A DNA stretch of 64,000 nt from Geobacillus thermoleovorans (GTDB taxonomy: Bacteria; Bacillota; Bacilli; Bacillales; Anoxybacillaceae). Below the pieces are notes generated by a model, which made no database searches, was not told where the DNA came from, and saw only the letters and a list, made by a program, of their open reading frames with translations. The DNA is taken from assembly GCF_001610955.1 (NCBI RefSeq), contig NZ_CP014335.1:1777001-1841000 (forward strand), written 5' to 3'. The translations under genes and the position numbers were made by a program. Within the stretch, counting starts at the first letter, position 1. Each line of letters begins with the position of its first letter. Below, one piece after another: positions 54,259 through 64,000 of the stretch.

Positions 54259-54936
54259 TTACGACATAAACAATCGAACAGGAAGACGTTCATGCTGCAT
54301 TTGTGCAATTTCCAGACCAACGGCTGCCGCTCCGAGCTCCTCTTCGTCGAGCGTCTCGATGATGCTTGCGGCATGAATCAAATATGGCTGCACCATGACA
54401 AGAAGCTTTTGCCCGTCCGTTTGACCGAGGGGGATGCCGCGGACCGCGTTTTGCACCATCGTTTGTACGGAAGCAAACAAATACGTCAGCACCGTCGTTT
54501 GTTTGGCTGCTCCGATTTTGCGGCCAACCGCCGCAAACACAATGGCCGGATGAATGGACCGCGTCGTTTGCACGATCTCATCCAATTCATCGACTCCGTA
54601 AATGTCGCGGCACAGTTTCCATAAGCGCCCCCCAATCATTCTCGTTCCTTCTCGCGTTTCCTTCGCCAAGCAGAGAGCAAACAGCGTGTCGTTCAGCCGC
54701 CGCAGTCCTTCCATACGGTCGACTTCCAACTGCTCATAGGCGATCCGGCACGCCAATCCATCCGTATACGTCAGCTGGGTCTGAATATAAGCGACAAGCA
54801 CATCGCCAAACGTTTTGGCATCGCAAATTTGTTCATTGTACATGTATGTTTCAAACCCAAAGGAATGGGAAAATGCTCCAGACGGAAAATTCGAATCGGA
54901 GAGCTGCAGCAGCCACAACAACTGTTGGTCAGTCAT
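54259..54936 (-). CDS. ureF: Urease accessory protein UreF
   Basis: A 225-residue all-helical partner of UreD and Ure[24 protein letters not shown] near the N-terminus is the UreF hallmark, and the C-terminal half has the conserved [18 protein letters not shown] tail needed for UreG binding. The start overlaps the last 8 bases of ureE. Length is normal. Confidence 0.95.
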   Translation of the reverse strand: MTDQQLLWLLQLSDSNFPSGAFSHSFGFETYMYNEQICDAKTFGDVLVAYIQTQLTYTDGLACRIAYEQLEVDRMEGLRRLNDTLFALCLAKETREGTRMIGGRLWKLCRDIYGVDELDEIVQTTRSIHPAIVFAAVGRKIGAAKQTTVLTYLFASVQTMVQNAVRGIPLGQTDGQKLLVMVQPYLIHAASIIETLDEEELGAAAVGLEIAQMQHERLPVRLFMS

Positions 54937-55375
54937 GGCGATGCCCGATATGGCGGAACGCTTGTTTTACTTTCCGTTTTTCCCGCTTGTACGGGATGGC
55001 GAGCTGCTGAAGCAGCTCTTCGACTAAATAGTCATATTGGACGAGCATTTCCCCTTCCTCGAATTGGGCGGGCAAATGGCGGTTGCCGAGCTGATGAGCG
55101 ATCTCCCCCATTTGTTTCAACGAAACCGGCTTTATAACAAGCAAATCCTCGGGAAGAACGGAAACAACGATCGCGTTATGGTCATCCATCCACAATACAT
55201 CTCCATCCGCCAATTCTTTAGCTTCCTTTAGGCGAATGCCAAGTTCCCGCCCGTGATCGGTCACGACCCGCTGGATTCGTTTCACTAAATCGTCGCTTGC
55301 CATGTACACCCGTTCGATGTGCGGGGGGAGAGAAGGGAGGGTTTGAATATTGCCGATAATCGTTTCAATAATCAT
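54929..55375 (-). CDS. ureE: Urease accessory nickel chaperone UreE
   Basis: A 148-residue nickel-binding chaperone with the N-terminal peptide-binding domain (residues about 1-70) and the C-terminal metal domain starting near [20 protein letters not shown], whose His is at the dimer nickel site. It ends with HIGHRHD, a short His tail rather than the long poly-His of Klebsiella. Several GTG/ATG codons lie in tandem; ATG at 55375 gives the best spacing from GAGGTG. It overlaps ureF. Confidence 0.94.
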   Translation of the reverse strand: MIIETIIGNIQTLPSLPPHIERVYMASDDLVKRIQRVVTDHGRELGIRLKEAKELADGDVLWMDDHNAIVVSVLPEDLLVIKPVSLKQMGEIAHQLGNRHLPAQFEEGEMLVQYDYLVEELLQQLAIPYKREKRKVKQAFRHIGHRHD

Positions 55376-55385
55376 CATCATCACC

Positions 55386-57095
55386 TCAAAAAAGAAAATA
55401 TCGTTGCGCCATGGCCACCACTTCGGCCGGCTCGCACGTAATGAGCCGCCCGTCGACCTTCACTTCATACGTCTGCGGATCGACATCGATTTGGGGCATG
55501 GCGTTGTTGAATACCATATCGTGTTTAGTCAAAGAGCGAATGTTTCCAACCGGCTTGACGATTTTGTGCAGCCCCAGCTTGTCCGGAATGCCGCGCTCGA
55601 ACGCCGCTTTGGACAAAAACGTAATGGACGTTTTCGCGATGGCGGCGCCATAGCTGGCGAACATCGGGCGGTACAGCGCGGGTTGCGGCGTCGGAATGCT
55701 GGCGTTCGGGTCGCCCATCACGCTGTAGGCGATCATCCCGCCTTTGATGACGAGCTCAGGCTTGACCCCGAAAAAAGCGGGATGCCAAACGACCAAATCC
55801 GCGAATTTTCCGACTTCCACCGAGCCGACATATTCGGCAATCCCATGCGTAATGGCTGGATTGATCGTGTATTTGGCTACATACCGTTTGACGCGAACAT
55901 TATCGCCCCGCCCCGTTTCCTCCGGCAAGCGGCCAAACTGTTTTTTCATTTTGTCGGCCGTTTGCCACGTGCGTAAAATGACTTCACCGACGCGCCCCAT
56001 CGCTTGCGAGTCGGAACTGATCATGCTGAACGCGCCGATGTCGTGCAAAATATCTTCAGCAGCAATCGTTTCTTTGCGGATGCGCGAATCGGCAAAGGCA
56101 ATGTCTTCCGGAACGGACGGATCTAAATGATGGCACACCATTAACATATCTAAATGCTCATCAAGCGTGTTTTTCGTATACGGCCGCGTCGGATTCGTGG
56201 AAGAAGGCAAAATGTTCGGGAAGCTGGCGACTTTCATAATATCGGGCGCATGCCCCCCTCCGGCTCCTTCCGTATGGTATGTATGAATGACGCGCCCGTT
56301 AATGGCCTTCAGTGTATGCTCGACAAACCCGCCTTCATTCAATGTATCGGTATGAATGGCGACTTGCACATCGTACTCATCCGCCACTCGCAAGCACGCA
56401 TCAATCGCCGCCGCCGTCGTTCCCCAGTCTTCATGAAGTTTGAGTCCAATCGCTCCGGCGCGGACTTGCTCAGCGATCGGCTCTTTCGCCGATGCGTTGC
56501 CTTTTCCTAAAAAACCGATATTCATCGGGAACGCTTCGGCGGCTTCAAGCATCCGGTAAATGTTCCACTCTCCCGGCGTGCACGTCGTGGCATTCGTTCC
56601 GGTCGCCGGCCCGGTCCCGCCGCCGATCATCGTCGTAATGCCCGATGATAGAGCAGTTTCGATTTGCTGCGGGCAAATGAAATGGATATGGGCGTCGACC
56701 CCGCCGGCTGTCACGATTTTTCCTTCCGCCGCGATCACTTCCGTTGAGGCGCCGATGACAATATTGACGCCATCCATTAACAGCGGATTCCCAGCCTTGC
56801 CGATGGCGGCGATGTTTCCATCTTTGATCCCGATATCGGCTTTGTAAATGCCGGTGTAATCAACGATGACGGCATTCGTCAGCACTAAATCGACCGCTTC
56901 GTCGCGGGTTGCGAGCGGATGTTGCCCCATCCCGTCGCGAATCACCTTCCCACCGCCGAATTTCACTTCATCGCCGTAAACCGTATAGTCATGCTCAATT
57001 TCAACCCATAAGTCCGTATCCGCCAACCGGATGCAGTCCCCGGTCGTCGGTCCAAACATATCCGCGTATTGCCGTCTTGACATGGAAAAACTCAT
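55386..57095 (-). CDS. ureC: Urease alpha subunit
   Basis: A 569-residue nickel amidohydrolase that splits urea to ammonia and carbamate. The first nickel ligands are in [14 protein letters not shown], the carbamylated Lys in [10 protein letters not shown] (about residue 219), further His ligands in [14 protein letters not shown] and [15 protein letters not shown], the flap Cys in MVCHHLDPS (about 321) and the Asp ligand in [12 protein letters not shown] (about 362). All catalytic residues are present. ATG at 57095 follows GGGAGAGTAAGAG; ureB ends five bases upstream. Confidence 0.97.
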   Translation of the reverse strand: MSFSMSRRQYADMFGPTTGDCIRLADTDLWVEIEHDYTVYGDEVKFGGGKVIRDGMGQHPLATRDEAVDLVLTNAVIVDYTGIYKADIGIKDGNIAAIGKAGNPLLMDGVNIVIGASTEVIAAEGKIVTAGGVDAHIHFICPQQIETALSSGITTMIGGGTGPATGTNATTCTPGEWNIYRMLEAAEAFPMNIGFLGKGNASAKEPIAEQVRAGAIGLKLHEDWGTTAAAIDACLRVADEYDVQVAIHTDTLNEGGFVEHTLKAINGRVIHTYHTEGAGGGHAPDIMKVASFPNILPSSTNPTRPYTKNTLDEHLDMLMVCHHLDPSVPEDIAFADSRIRKETIAAEDILHDIGAFSMISSDSQAMGRVGEVILRTWQTADKMKKQFGRLPEETGRGDNVRVKRYVAKYTINPAITHGIAEYVGSVEVGKFADLVVWHPAFFGVKPELVIKGGMIAYSVMGDPNASIPTPQPALYRPMFASYGAAIAKTSITFLSKAAFERGIPDKLGLHKIVKPVGNIRSLTKHDMVFNNAMPQIDVDPQTYEVKVDGRLITCEPAEVVAMAQRYFLF

Positions 57096-57099
57096 TCTC

Positions 57100-57426
57100 T
57101 TACTCTCCCTTCTTGCTGCCATCAAGCGGACCGTTGACCATATTGTTTAGTCCGTACACCCGGCGCTTGCCGGAGAACGGAACAAGCTCTACTTGCTTCG
57201 CATCTCCGGGCTCAAAACGAACCGCTGTCCCGGCTGGAATGTTCAAATGTTTTCCGTATGCGGCCTGTCGGTCAAATTCGAGAAACGAATTGACTTCAAA
57301 AAAGTGAAAATGGGAACCGACCTGCACCGGGCGGTCGCCGCGGTTTATGACCGTCAGCTTCGTAACCGGCTTTTGCCGGTTGCACACAATCGGTTCGTCG
57401 CGCAATCGGTATTCTCCTGGGATCAT
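57100..57426 (-). CDS. ureB: Urease beta subunit
   Basis: A 108-residue structural subunit with the conserved [21 protein letters not shown] start, [18 protein letters not shown], and [23 protein letters not shown]. It packs with UreA and UreC in the (abc)3 trimer. It lies between ureA and ureC in the canonical order. Start at 57426 is preceded by AGGAGTG near 57435 (GATAAAGGAGTGATCTT). Confidence 0.96.
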   Translation of the reverse strand: MIPGEYRLRDEPIVCNRQKPVTKLTVINRGDRPVQVGSHFHFFEVNSFLEFDRQAAYGKHLNIPAGTAVRFEPGDAKQVELVPFSGKRRVYGLNNMVNGPLDGSKKGE

Positions 57427-57470
57427 AAGATCACTCCTTTATCCACCTTCATCGGAATCGGCCGGCGCTA

Positions 57471-57776
57471 TTACGACCGGATCGGCTGGTGGACAGTGAC
57501 GAGTTTCGTGCCGTCCGGAAACGTCGCCTCGACTTGAATCTCGTCGATCATGTCAGCGACGCCTTCCATCACATCATCGCGCGTCAAAATCGTTGCGCCG
57601 TATTGCATCAACTCCGCCACCGTCCGCCCGTCGCGGGCTCCTTCCATCAGTTCATACGTAATGAGCGCCACCGCTTCCGGATAATTTAGCTTCAAGCCCC
57701 GCTCTTTCCGGCGGCGCGCCAAATCAGCGGCAACGACGATCAGCAGCTTTTCCTGTTCACGCGGAGTCAGTTTCAC
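57471..57776 (-). CDS. ureA: Urease gamma subunit
   Basis: A 101-residue subunit beginning [39 protein letters not shown], the typical UreA N-terminus, and ending with [20 protein letters not shown]. The start is a GTG at 57776, nine bases after AGAGGGGGGAAG. The 84-base gap to urtE contains a small TTGCTGTTTAAGCAGCA stem and no obvious promoter, so ureA may be read from urt. Confidence 0.96.
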   Translation of the reverse strand: MKLTPREQEKLLIVVAADLARRRKERGLKLNYPEAVALITYELMEGARDGRTVAELMQYGATILTRDDVMEGVADMIDEIQVEATFPDGTKLVTVHQPIRS

Positions 57777-57860
57777 TCATCTCTTCCCCCCTCTTGAATG
57801 CTCCCGCCTATACTCGCAGGTTCAAAAAATCTCTCATTCGCTAACACCGCTGTCTGCTGC

Positions 57861-58562
57861 TTAAACAGCAAGAAACGATTGAATATAAGTCAAATCAGCC
57901 CCATCGACATCCCCTTTCGCCACGACAGCGCCGCGATCCAAAATATAGAAACGATCGGCACAAGAAAACGCCAGCTCCACGTTATGTTCGACCAATATGA
58001 TGCCAACCTGCTTTTCTTTGGCAATTTTCATAATCGCATCATGAATCAACGCAACGATCGAGGGCTGAATGCCTTCCATCGGTTCATCAAGCAAGAGCAG
58101 TTTCGGTCGGCCGGCCAACGCGCGGGCAATGGCCAGCTGTTGCTGCTGTCCGCCGCTTAAATCTCCTCCTTTTCGCTGGCGCATCTCTTTTAAAATCGGG
58201 AACAGCGCGTACATTTCATCAAGGGTCGGCTGGGGACGGACTTTTTCGGCCTGCGCTTCCAGCCCGAGAAGAATATTTTCCTCCACCGTCAACGCCGAAA
58301 AAATTTCCCTCCCTTGCGGCACATAGCCGATCCCTGCCCGCGCCCGACGCTCCGGCGGCCATCGCGTGATATCTTCTCCTTCCCATTCGATCACGCCTGA
58401 CATCGGGCGAATCAACCCGATGATCGTTTTCATCAACGTCGTTTTGCCGACTCCGTTTCTGCCCAACACCGCCGTCACCCGACCAAGAGGAACATCCATG
58501 TCAACATGATCGAGCACCACACTTCCGTCATAGCCAGCGGTTACATTCCGGAGGCATAACAC
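57861..58562 (-). CDS. urtE: Urea ABC transporter ATPase UrtE
   Basis: A 233-residue LivF-class ATPase. Walker A is GRNGVGKTTLM (about residue 36), the signature is DLSGGQQQQLAIARAL (about 137) and Walker B KLLLLDEPMEGIQPS (about 158). Together with UrtD it powers the urea permeases. The GTG start at 58562 is preceded by AGGAGG and overlaps the 3' end of urtD by 22 bases. Confidence 0.93.
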   Translation of the reverse strand: MLCLRNVTAGYDGSVVLDHVDMDVPLGRVTAVLGRNGVGKTTLMKTIIGLIRPMSGVIEWEGEDITRWPPERRARAGIGYVPQGREIFSALTVEENILLGLEAQAEKVRPQPTLDEMYALFPILKEMRQRKGGDLSGGQQQQLAIARALAGRPKLLLLDEPMEGIQPSIVALIHDAIMKIAKEKQVGIILVEHNVELAFSCADRFYILDRGAVVAKGDVDGADLTYIQSFLAV

Positions 58563-59311
58563 GCGTTTTTCCTCCTTCCAAGATACACATCGATGACTTG
58601 TTCGTTTTGCTGCACCTCATCAATCGAGCCTTCGCACAATACTTTTCCTTCATGCATGACCGTCACTTGCTTCGAATAACGGCGGACAAAGTCCATATCA
58701 TGCTCCACAATGATCACCGCACAATGTTTGGCGATTTCGTGCAGCCATTCCCCCGTGCGCTCCCGTTCCGCCGCGCTCATGCCGGCAATCGGCTCATCCA
58801 ATAAGAGAAGTTGCGGGCGCTGAATCAGCTGCATGCCAATTTCCAACCACTGCTTTTGGCCATGAGACAGGGTGCCCGCTAAGCGATGACGTTCATCGAG
58901 CAATCCAATTTTCTCTAGCTGTGCTGCCATCATTTCTTTCTCTTCTCCAGTCAACTTCGCCCGCAAAACGGAACGCAGACGCCGATCTTGTCGCATGGCT
59001 AACTCCATATTTTCCCACACCGTCAAAAATGGAAAAATGGAAGGGCTTTGAAACTTCCGGGCGATCCCCATTTGCACAATTTCATATTCGGGCCGTTTCG
59101 TGATGTCATGGGAGAAAAACAGCACTCGGCCGTCCGTCGCTCTCGTCCGTCCGCAAATGACATCGAGCAGCGTCGTTTTCCCCGCTCCGTTCGGGCCGAT
59201 CAAAAACCGCACTTCATGAGGGTAAACCGCGAGATCAACACCTTGCAAAGCACGAAATCCATCGAAGTCAACGACGACGTCACGACACATCAACACGGGC
59301 TTCACGTTCAT
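58541..59311 (-). CDS. urtD: Urea ABC transporter ATPase UrtD
   Basis: A 256-residue LivG-class ATPase. Walker A is GPNGAGKTTLL (about residue 38), the signature TLSHGQKQWLEIGMQL carries the SHGQ variant typical of UrtD, and Walker B is LLLLDEPIAGMS. The start ATGA overlaps the urtC stop by four bases, so translation is coupled. Confidence 0.94.
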   Translation of the reverse strand: MNVKPVLMCRDVVVDFDGFRALQGVDLAVYPHEVRFLIGPNGAGKTTLLDVICGRTRATDGRVLFFSHDITKRPEYEIVQMGIARKFQSPSIFPFLTVWENMELAMRQDRRLRSVLRAKLTGEEKEMMAAQLEKIGLLDERHRLAGTLSHGQKQWLEIGMQLIQRPQLLLLDEPIAGMSAAERERTGEWLHEIAKHCAVIIVEHDMDFVRRYSKQVTVMHEGKVLCEGSIDEVQQNEQVIDVYLGRRKNACYASGM

Positions 59312-60339
59312 GCCCCCCTTTTTGCTTTGATGCGAACGGCAACGAGCGATTCATAAATGCCCGCCAATCCTTTCGGAACCAATAACACGACAACGACAAA
59401 CAGCGCGCCTAACAAAAGCAGCCATAGATCCGGATAATTTTCGCTTAAAAAGCTTTTCGCCGTGTTCATGACAATCGCGCCAATGATCGCGCCCATGAGC
59501 GATTGGCGTCCGCCGACAGCGGCCCATAACACCATTTCGATCGAAGGAATAATCCCCATCATCTCCGGGGAAATGAGCCCGACTTGCAGGACAAACAATG
59601 CGCCTGCCACTCCGGCAAAGGCTGCTGACAAACTATACACAAACACTTTATAGACGGTCGGATTGAATCCTAAAAAACGAACCCGGTTTTCCGCGTCGCG
59701 AATCGCGATGAGCACCTTCCCCAACCGTCCGGACGTCAAGCGGCGCGCCGCGACGAAAATGAGAGCGAGACAGGCCGTTGTCAGCCAATACAAAACGATT
59801 TGGGTGAGCGGCGATGACAGCGAAAAACCAAACACGGTCGAAAAATTGGTCAAGCCGTTCGTTCCGCCTGTCCATTCTTGCTTGCCGATAAACAACGTAA
59901 CAAACACGACAACAACCGCCTGGGAAAGGAGAGAAAAATAGACACCTTTAATCCGATTTTTAAACGTTAAATAGCTTAATAGCGCAGCGAGCAACGTAGG
60001 AAGAGCGATCGCGGCGGCGATGGCCACCATAGGATGCGCAAACGGCTTCCAAAACCACGGCAGTTCGCGCACGCCGCTCCATTCCATAAAATCAGGCAAA
60101 TGCCCTCGCGAAGCTTCGAGCTTCAAATACATCGCCATGCAATAAGCGCCTAACCCGAAGTACACCCCATGGCCGAGGCTCAAAATGCCGGTATAGCCCC
60201 AAATGAGGGAGATGCCGACCGCCACGATGGCAAAGCAAAGAAATTTGCCGAGCAGGGACAAGCGGAACTCGGTCAAATAAAACGGCGCAAGAAACAAGGC
60301 GGCAAAAAACAGCCAGTATCCCCAACGTTTGTTCACCAT
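59308..60339 (-). CDS. urtC: Urea ABC transporter permease UrtC
   Basis: A 343-residue LivM-type permease with about ten hydrophobic segments. The GYTGILSLGHGVYFGLGAYCMAMYL motif near residue 48 and EWTGGTNGLTNF near 155 are typical of urea/branched amino-acid permeases of the UrtC kind. The start at 60339 lies ten bases after urtB. Confidence 0.94.
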   Translation of the reverse strand: MVNKRWGYWLFFAALFLAPFYLTEFRLSLLGKFLCFAIVAVGISLIWGYTGILSLGHGVYFGLGAYCMAMYLKLEASRGHLPDFMEWSGVRELPWFWKPFAHPMVAIAAAIALPTLLAALLSYLTFKNRIKGVYFSLLSQAVVVVFVTLFIGKQEWTGGTNGLTNFSTVFGFSLSSPLTQIVLYWLTTACLALIFVAARRLTSGRLGKVLIAIRDAENRVRFLGFNPTVYKVFVYSLSAAFAGVAGALFVLQVGLISPEMMGIIPSIEMVLWAAVGGRQSLMGAIIGAIVMNTAKSFLSENYPDLWLLLLGALFVVVVLLVPKGLAGIYESLVAVRIKAKRGA

Positions 60340-60348
60340 GCTCCCCCC

Positions 60349-61242
60349 TCAATCGAGCGACCGCGTTCTCACGCTAAGAAGACCGGATGGTTTCCATTGC
60401 AAGAAAGCAATAATCAAAACGAACACAATGACTTTGGCAATGGTGGCGCTTGTGGAATATTCGACGAACGTCGAAATCAAACCAATGCCAAATGCCCCCA
60501 GCAGCGTCCCGGCCAGTTTTCCCACTCCCCCTAAAATGACGACCATAAACGCATCGACAATATAGTATGTGCCGATCGTCGGCCCGATCGGCCCAAGCAA
60601 GGTCAACGCGCATCCCGCCACCCCCGCCAACCCTGAACCGATGGCAAACGAGTAAGCATCGACCTTTTGCGTGGCAATGCCGAGGCAGGCTGCCATCGAC
60701 CGGTTCATGGTGACGGCTTGAATGCGTCGGCCAGCTCGTGTTTTCATTAAATACATATAGAGAAAGAAAACGATCGCCAACACAAGGCAAAGAATAAACA
60801 ACCGTTTATACGGAAACACTGTCCCAAACAAGCGGATTCCGCCATCCAGCCAGCTTGGCGGCACAACCGCCACGTTGGGCGCCCCAAAGATGAGACGGGC
60901 GGTCTGTTGCAAAATCAAACTGATCCCCCATGTAGCCAACAAACTGTCCAACGGACGGCGATACAAATGGCGGATCAAACTTTTTTCCAGCCCCCATCCA
61001 AGCAGAGCGGCTGCCAAAAATGACAATGGAATGGCGGCGACAAAATACAGCCCTGCCGAGTGCGGCATATGGCTAGTGAACCATTGCTGGATGACATAGG
61101 TCGTATACGCTCCGACCATCATCAGTTCACCGTGCGCCATATTGATGACGCCCATCAGCCCGAACGTGATCGCCAACCCAATGGCAATCAAAAGCAAAAT
61201 CGAACCGACGCTCAGCCCGTTGAATAATTGGTCAATGAACAT
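60349..61242 (-). CDS. urtB: Urea ABC transporter permease UrtB
   Basis: A 297-residue LivH-type permease beginning [46 protein letters not shown]. The pattern [12 protein letters not shown] is the usual contact loop of this class. The start is ATG at 61242, six bases after GAGGGGGG; the track upstream to 61299 runs into the urtA-urtB gap. It pairs with UrtC. Confidence 0.93.
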   Translation of the reverse strand: MFIDQLFNGLSVGSILLLIAIGLAITFGLMGVINMAHGELMMVGAYTTYVIQQWFTSHMPHSAGLYFVAAIPLSFLAAALLGWGLEKSLIRHLYRRPLDSLLATWGISLILQQTARLIFGAPNVAVVPPSWLDGGIRLFGTVFPYKRLFILCLVLAIVFFLYMYLMKTRAGRRIQAVTMNRSMAACLGIATQKVDAYSFAIGSGLAGVAGCALTLLGPIGPTIGTYYIVDAFMVVILGGVGKLAGTLLGAFGIGLISTFVEYSTSATIAKVIVFVLIIAFLQWKPSGLLSVRTRSLD

Positions 61243-61304
61243 CGCCATCCCCCCTCTCATGTCCGCTGGGCAAGAAGGAAGGAAATCCCTTCCTTCCAAG
61301 TGAA

Positions 61305-62561
61305 CTATTCACTTAATCCTTTCGCCCATGGGTAGCTTTTTAAATACGGATCCGGCTTCACCGGCTGGCCGGAATTCCATAACTCTTTGAATTGTCCGTC
61401 CGCTTGGATTTCGCCAATGCGCACCGTTTTCCATAGATGCTGCGTTTCCCCGTCAATTTTCACCGTTCCTTCCGGCGCCTTGTATTCAAGGCCGGCCGCC
61501 GCTTTTTTCACTTGATCAACATCAAAGGAACCGGCTTTTTTCACTGCTTCGGCCCATAAATGAACCGCAGTATACGCCGCTTCAATCGGGTCATCCGTCA
61601 CGCGGTCTTGTCCATACTTTTCTTTATACTTTTGTACAAATGCCTTATTCTCCGGTGTATCGGTCGTCTGAAAATAGTTCCACACAGCCAAATGACCGGC
61701 CAACACATCCGGCCCGATCCCGCGGATTTCTTCTTCTGCGATGCTGACGGACATCACCGTCACGTCTTTCGGCGTGATGCCAGCGTCTTTCAACTGTTTG
61801 AAAAAGGCGACATTGCTATCGCCGTTGAGCGTATTGAAGACGACAGCCGGTTTCACTTGTTTGATTTTGCTGATAATGGTGCTATAATCGGTATGGCCGA
61901 GCGGCGTATATTCTTCCCCGACCACTTGCCCTCCTTCGGCCTTCAGCTGAGCCTTGATGATTTTGTTGGCTGTCCGCGGAAAGACGTAATCCGACCCAAG
62001 CAAGAAAAACGTTTTGCCGCGGTTTTTCAAGAGCCAGCTGACCGCCGGAACGATTTGTTGATTCGTCGTCGCCCCGGTGTAAAAGATGTTCGGTGATGAC
62101 TCCATCCCTTCATATTGCACCGGATACCAAAGCAGCCCGTTGTTTTGCTCCACAACCGGAAGCATCGCCTTGCGGCTCGCCGATGTCCAACCGCCGAAAA
62201 TGGCGGCCACTTGATCTTTTTGCAGCAATTTTTTCGCCTTTTCGGCAAATGTCGGCCAGTCGGACGCTCCATCTTCCACAACCGGTTCAATCTTCTTGCT
62301 GAGCAGCCCGCCCGATGCATTGATTTCCTCAATGGCCATTAACTCGGCATCGCGCAGCGACACTTCACTGATGGCCATCGTTCCGCTTAACGAGTGCAGG
62401 ATTCCTACTTTGACCACATCCCCTTCTTTGCCAGCCGAAGATGAATCATTTTGATTCTCGTTTTTGGCTTGATCCACTGCTGATGACGCCGCACATCCCC
62501 CAAGAGCAAAAACACTGACGCATAAAAGCAGCCATAATTTCCACATGAATGCTGGTTTCAT
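61305..62561 (-). CDS. urtA: Urea-binding lipoprotein UrtA
   Basis: A 418-residue substrate-binding lipoprotein. The signal peptide [23 protein letters not shown] ends in the lipobox LGGC. The mature part has [50 protein letters not shown] and [16 protein letters not shown], characteristic of UrtA/AmiC-type urea and amide binders. ATG at 62561 follows AGGGGGAAGGG. It is the first gene of the urea regulon and has its own nitrogen-controlled promoter. Confidence 0.95.
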   Translation of the reverse strand: MKPAFMWKLWLLLCVSVFALGGCAASSAVDQAKNENQNDSSSAGKEGDVVKVGILHSLSGTMAISEVSLRDAELMAIEEINASGGLLSKKIEPVVEDGASDWPTFAEKAKKLLQKDQVAAIFGGWTSASRKAMLPVVEQNNGLLWYPVQYEGMESSPNIFYTGATTNQQIVPAVSWLLKNRGKTFFLLGSDYVFPRTANKIIKAQLKAEGGQVVGEEYTPLGHTDYSTIISKIKQVKPAVVFNTLNGDSNVAFFKQLKDAGITPKDVTVMSVSIAEEEIRGIGPDVLAGHLAVWNYFQTTDTPENKAFVQKYKEKYGQDRVTDDPIEAAYTAVHLWAEAVKKAGSFDVDQVKKAAAGLEYKAPEGTVKIDGETQHLWKTVRIGEIQADGQFKELWNSGQPVKPDPYLKSYPWAKGLSE

Positions 62562-62695
62562 TCGCACACCCTTCCCCCTATTCATTTGAAACATCGATGA
62601 ATTCCTGCCCCTCGTTCATCTAAAAGAGCGCATCCCTCCCTTGTTCCTCAAAAGCGATGCATGTTCTCCACGTTGAGGATTTGTTCTTGATTAGC

Positions 62696-62724
62696 AGTAT
62701 AAGGCCCACGTTTCACGGAGTCAA
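62696..62724 (-). promoter_or_regulatory. Sigma-A promoter of urtA
   Basis: Minus-strand TTGACT (62719-62724) and TATACT (62696-62701) are separated by exactly 17 bases. Transcription would begin near 62689, leaving a leader of about 128 bases before urtA. Confidence 0.85.
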
Positions 62725-62730
62725 CATATT

Positions 62731-62747
62731 TGTCATATTTTATTACA
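62731..62747. promoter_or_regulatory. TnrA/GlnR-type box upstream of urtA
   Basis: The minus strand reads TGTAATAAAATATGACA, a perfect fit to the TGTNAN7TNACA consensus for TnrA and GlnR. It is centred about 50 bases upstream of the predicted start, the position used for activation by TnrA. Urea uptake and urease should thus rise under nitrogen limitation. Confidence 0.85.
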
Positions 62748-62810
62748 TATTTTTGTTATATTTATTATCAATCATCTTCCGACCAATCAGCCAGGTCGAA
62801 AAACAAAACA

Positions 62811-62846
62811 TGCCCCAAAAAGGCACACATGCACCTTTTTGGGGCA
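62811..62846 (-). terminator. Rho-independent terminator after the chemotaxis gene
   Basis: TGCCCCAAAAAGG (62811-62823) and CCTTTTTGGGGCA (62834-62846) form a perfect 13-bp stem; the minus strand continues TGTTTTGTTTTTCG. Confidence 0.9.
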
Positions 62847-62850
62847 GCGT

Positions 62851-64000
62851 TCATTTCACAAGCGACAAATCCACTCCAATGACCCCGACAATTTGACCGT
62901 TATGATCCCTAATGGGAGCGGACACCGTGACGCAAAGATGTTTCGTCAATGCCGATACATACGGATCGGAAACATACACTGTTCCTCTACAAGCTTCCTG
63001 AAACCACGACCGGACTTTGGCGTTGACCAAGCCCGCCGGCGGATTCGAATAGACAAACGCCCCATCAAGACGATTCGACCAGACAGCCTCAATCTCTCCA
63101 TTCTCAGATAAAAATCGATCCAGCACGCGTTGATGCATGGCCTCATCCATTTGTTCCAACGGAGCTGACTGAAGCAAAGCCGATAGTTTCTGAATCGTGT
63201 TTTTCACGACCGCATCATCGACAGAAATCGTTTCTCTCATCCAATCACGTCCGACCGTTTGCTGCAGCTCCTCCGCTGTCTTTTGCAGCGCTTCATTAAT
63301 GCGCAAAATCTGTTCGACGCTTTCATGCTGTTCGTTCATATCCGCCGTCACTCGCTCGACAAACCGTTGATTTTCCCGGCTCAATTGCACGATTTCTTCT
63401 AGGAGAACGGCGATTTCTTTCACGCTGTCCGACTGCCCAGACGCTGACCGGACAGAAGAGGAGACGAGGTCCGTCATATCATTCAGCTGTCGCTGCAGCA
63501 AATGAAGGAACGACATAATCGCTTCCATTTCTTTCTCTTCGACATCGATTTGCTTTGTTTCTTCGCGAACGATATCGGTTGTCGCTGCGATTTCGCGTTG
63601 AATAAGGGACAAAATATCCTGTGTTTGCTGGACAGCTTCCGACGTTTGATTCGCCAACATGCCGATTTCCCGCGCGACGACCGCAAACCCGCGCCCATGT
63701 TCTCCCGCACGAGCCGCCTCAATATTGGCATTGAGCGACAAAATTTTCGTTTTCTGCGAAATCTCGCCGATCGCTGATATAATTTCATTGATGCGTCGCG
63801 AATGATGAACGAGACGGTCCATTTGTTCCAATAACGTTTCATGGTGGGAGCGCAGTGTTCGAATTTCTTTTTGCAACGTCTCCAATGAATTCCATGAATG
63901 CAGCCAATGTTCGGAAAACTGCTGGCTGCTCGCATACATATCACGCGAAGATGCAGCGATTTCCCTAGCCGCCTCCTCGATTGTTCGCATTTTGTTCGCC
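62851..64000 (-). CDS. Methyl-accepting chemotaxis-type protein with C-terminal Cache domain (5' end outside window)
   Basis: At least 380 residues are visible; the frame stays open upstream of the ATG at 63990, which lacks a ribosome site, so the true start is probably beyond the window. The signalling coiled coil comes first, with the hairpin tip variant [44 protein letters not shown] (residues about 75-120). After more coiled coil, a C-terminal Cache/PDC-like sensor (from about residue 255, ending [23 protein letters not shown]) follows. No membrane segment is seen in the visible part, suggesting a cytosolic receptor. It ends at a strong terminator. Confidence 0.85.
   Translation of the reverse strand, partial: ANKMRTIEEAAREIAASSRDMYASSQQFSEHWLHSWNSLETLQKEIRTLRSHHETLLEQMDRLVHHSRRINEIISAIGEISQKTKILSLNANIEAARAGEHGRGFAVVAREIGMLANQTSEAVQQTQDILSLIQREIAATTDIVREETKQIDVEEKEMEAIMSFLHLLQRQLNDMTDLVSSSVRSASGQSDSVKEIAVLLEEIVQLSRENQRFVERVTADMNEQHESVEQILRINEALQKTAEELQQTVGRDWMRETISVDDAVVKNTIQKLSALLQSAPLEQMDEAMHQRVLDRFLSENGEIEAVWSNRLDGAFVYSNPPAGLVNAKVRSWFQEACRGTVYVSDPYVSALTKHLCVTVSAPIRDHNGQIVGVIGVDLSLVK

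Overview
The window reads as chromosome of a thermophilic Bacillaceae, most likely Geobacillus or Parageobacillus. The evidence is GC-rich third codon positions, AGGAGG-type ribosome sites with frequent GTG and TTG starts, a Bacillus-order urease cluster (ureABCEFGDH), class II XylA, TnrA- and CcpA-type control sites, and a lactonase closely resembling, from memory, the GcL enzyme of Parageobacillus caldoxylosilyticus. No rRNA, tRNA or CRISPR array was seen.

Layout. 1-3.4 kb: a metallo-lactonase plus iron-type alcohol dehydrogenase operon behind a sigma-54 -24/-12 promoter, divergent from a PAS/AAA+/Fis sigma-54 activator. 3.4-5 kb: a nitronate monooxygenase-type flavoenzyme and an unknown 100-residue protein. 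5.1-14.4 kb: xylose utilisation on the minus strand (xylF-xylG-xylH ABC importer, Gfo/Idh oxidoreductase, galM, xylA, xylB). The xylF and xylA promoters share one architecture, with a XylR-type operator over the -35 box. 14.6-32.4 kb: a myo-inositol regulon (LacI repressor, three Gfo/Idh dehydrogenases, ribose-class ABC importer, iolI, iolD, iolE, iolB, iolC, iolA, iolJ, an MFS transporter) with paired palindromic operators around its main promoter.

32.5-42.6 kb: a decaying mannoside locus. It holds a GH38 alpha-mannosidase and a CUT1 ABC importer in which one permease is split by a 3.1-kb three-gene transposon (zinc-ribbon protein, DDE integrase, ExeA-like ATPase; ends carrying ten copies of a short motif; 7-bp target duplication). 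The binding-protein gene has lost its 5' end at a junction with a beheaded LacI-family regulator. 42.7-52.1 kb: mixed metabolic genes (enoyl-CoA hydratase, GT39-type glycosyltransferase, aldehyde dehydrogenase, cyclase, dsdA, MFS exporter, GNAT). Within this stretch a sugar O-acetyltransferase gene is split by a 0.4-kb IS200/IS605-like element that has no protein but carries a highly structured RNA resembling the guide-RNA scaffolds of IscB/TnpB systems.

52.1-62.7 kb: urea uptake and hydrolysis (urtABCDE, ureABCEFG, ureD, ureH) with a near-perfect sigma-A promoter and a perfect TnrA-type box upstream of urtA. 62.8-64 kb: the C-terminal part of a methyl-accepting protein with its sensor domain after the signalling domain.

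Together the genes describe a plant-biomass and soil scavenger: pentose, inositol and (formerly) mannoside import and breakdown, and urea nitrogen under nitrogen control. The strongest leads are the protein-less structured RNA element, the sigma-54 lactone operon, and the Tn7/IS21-like three-gene transposon.
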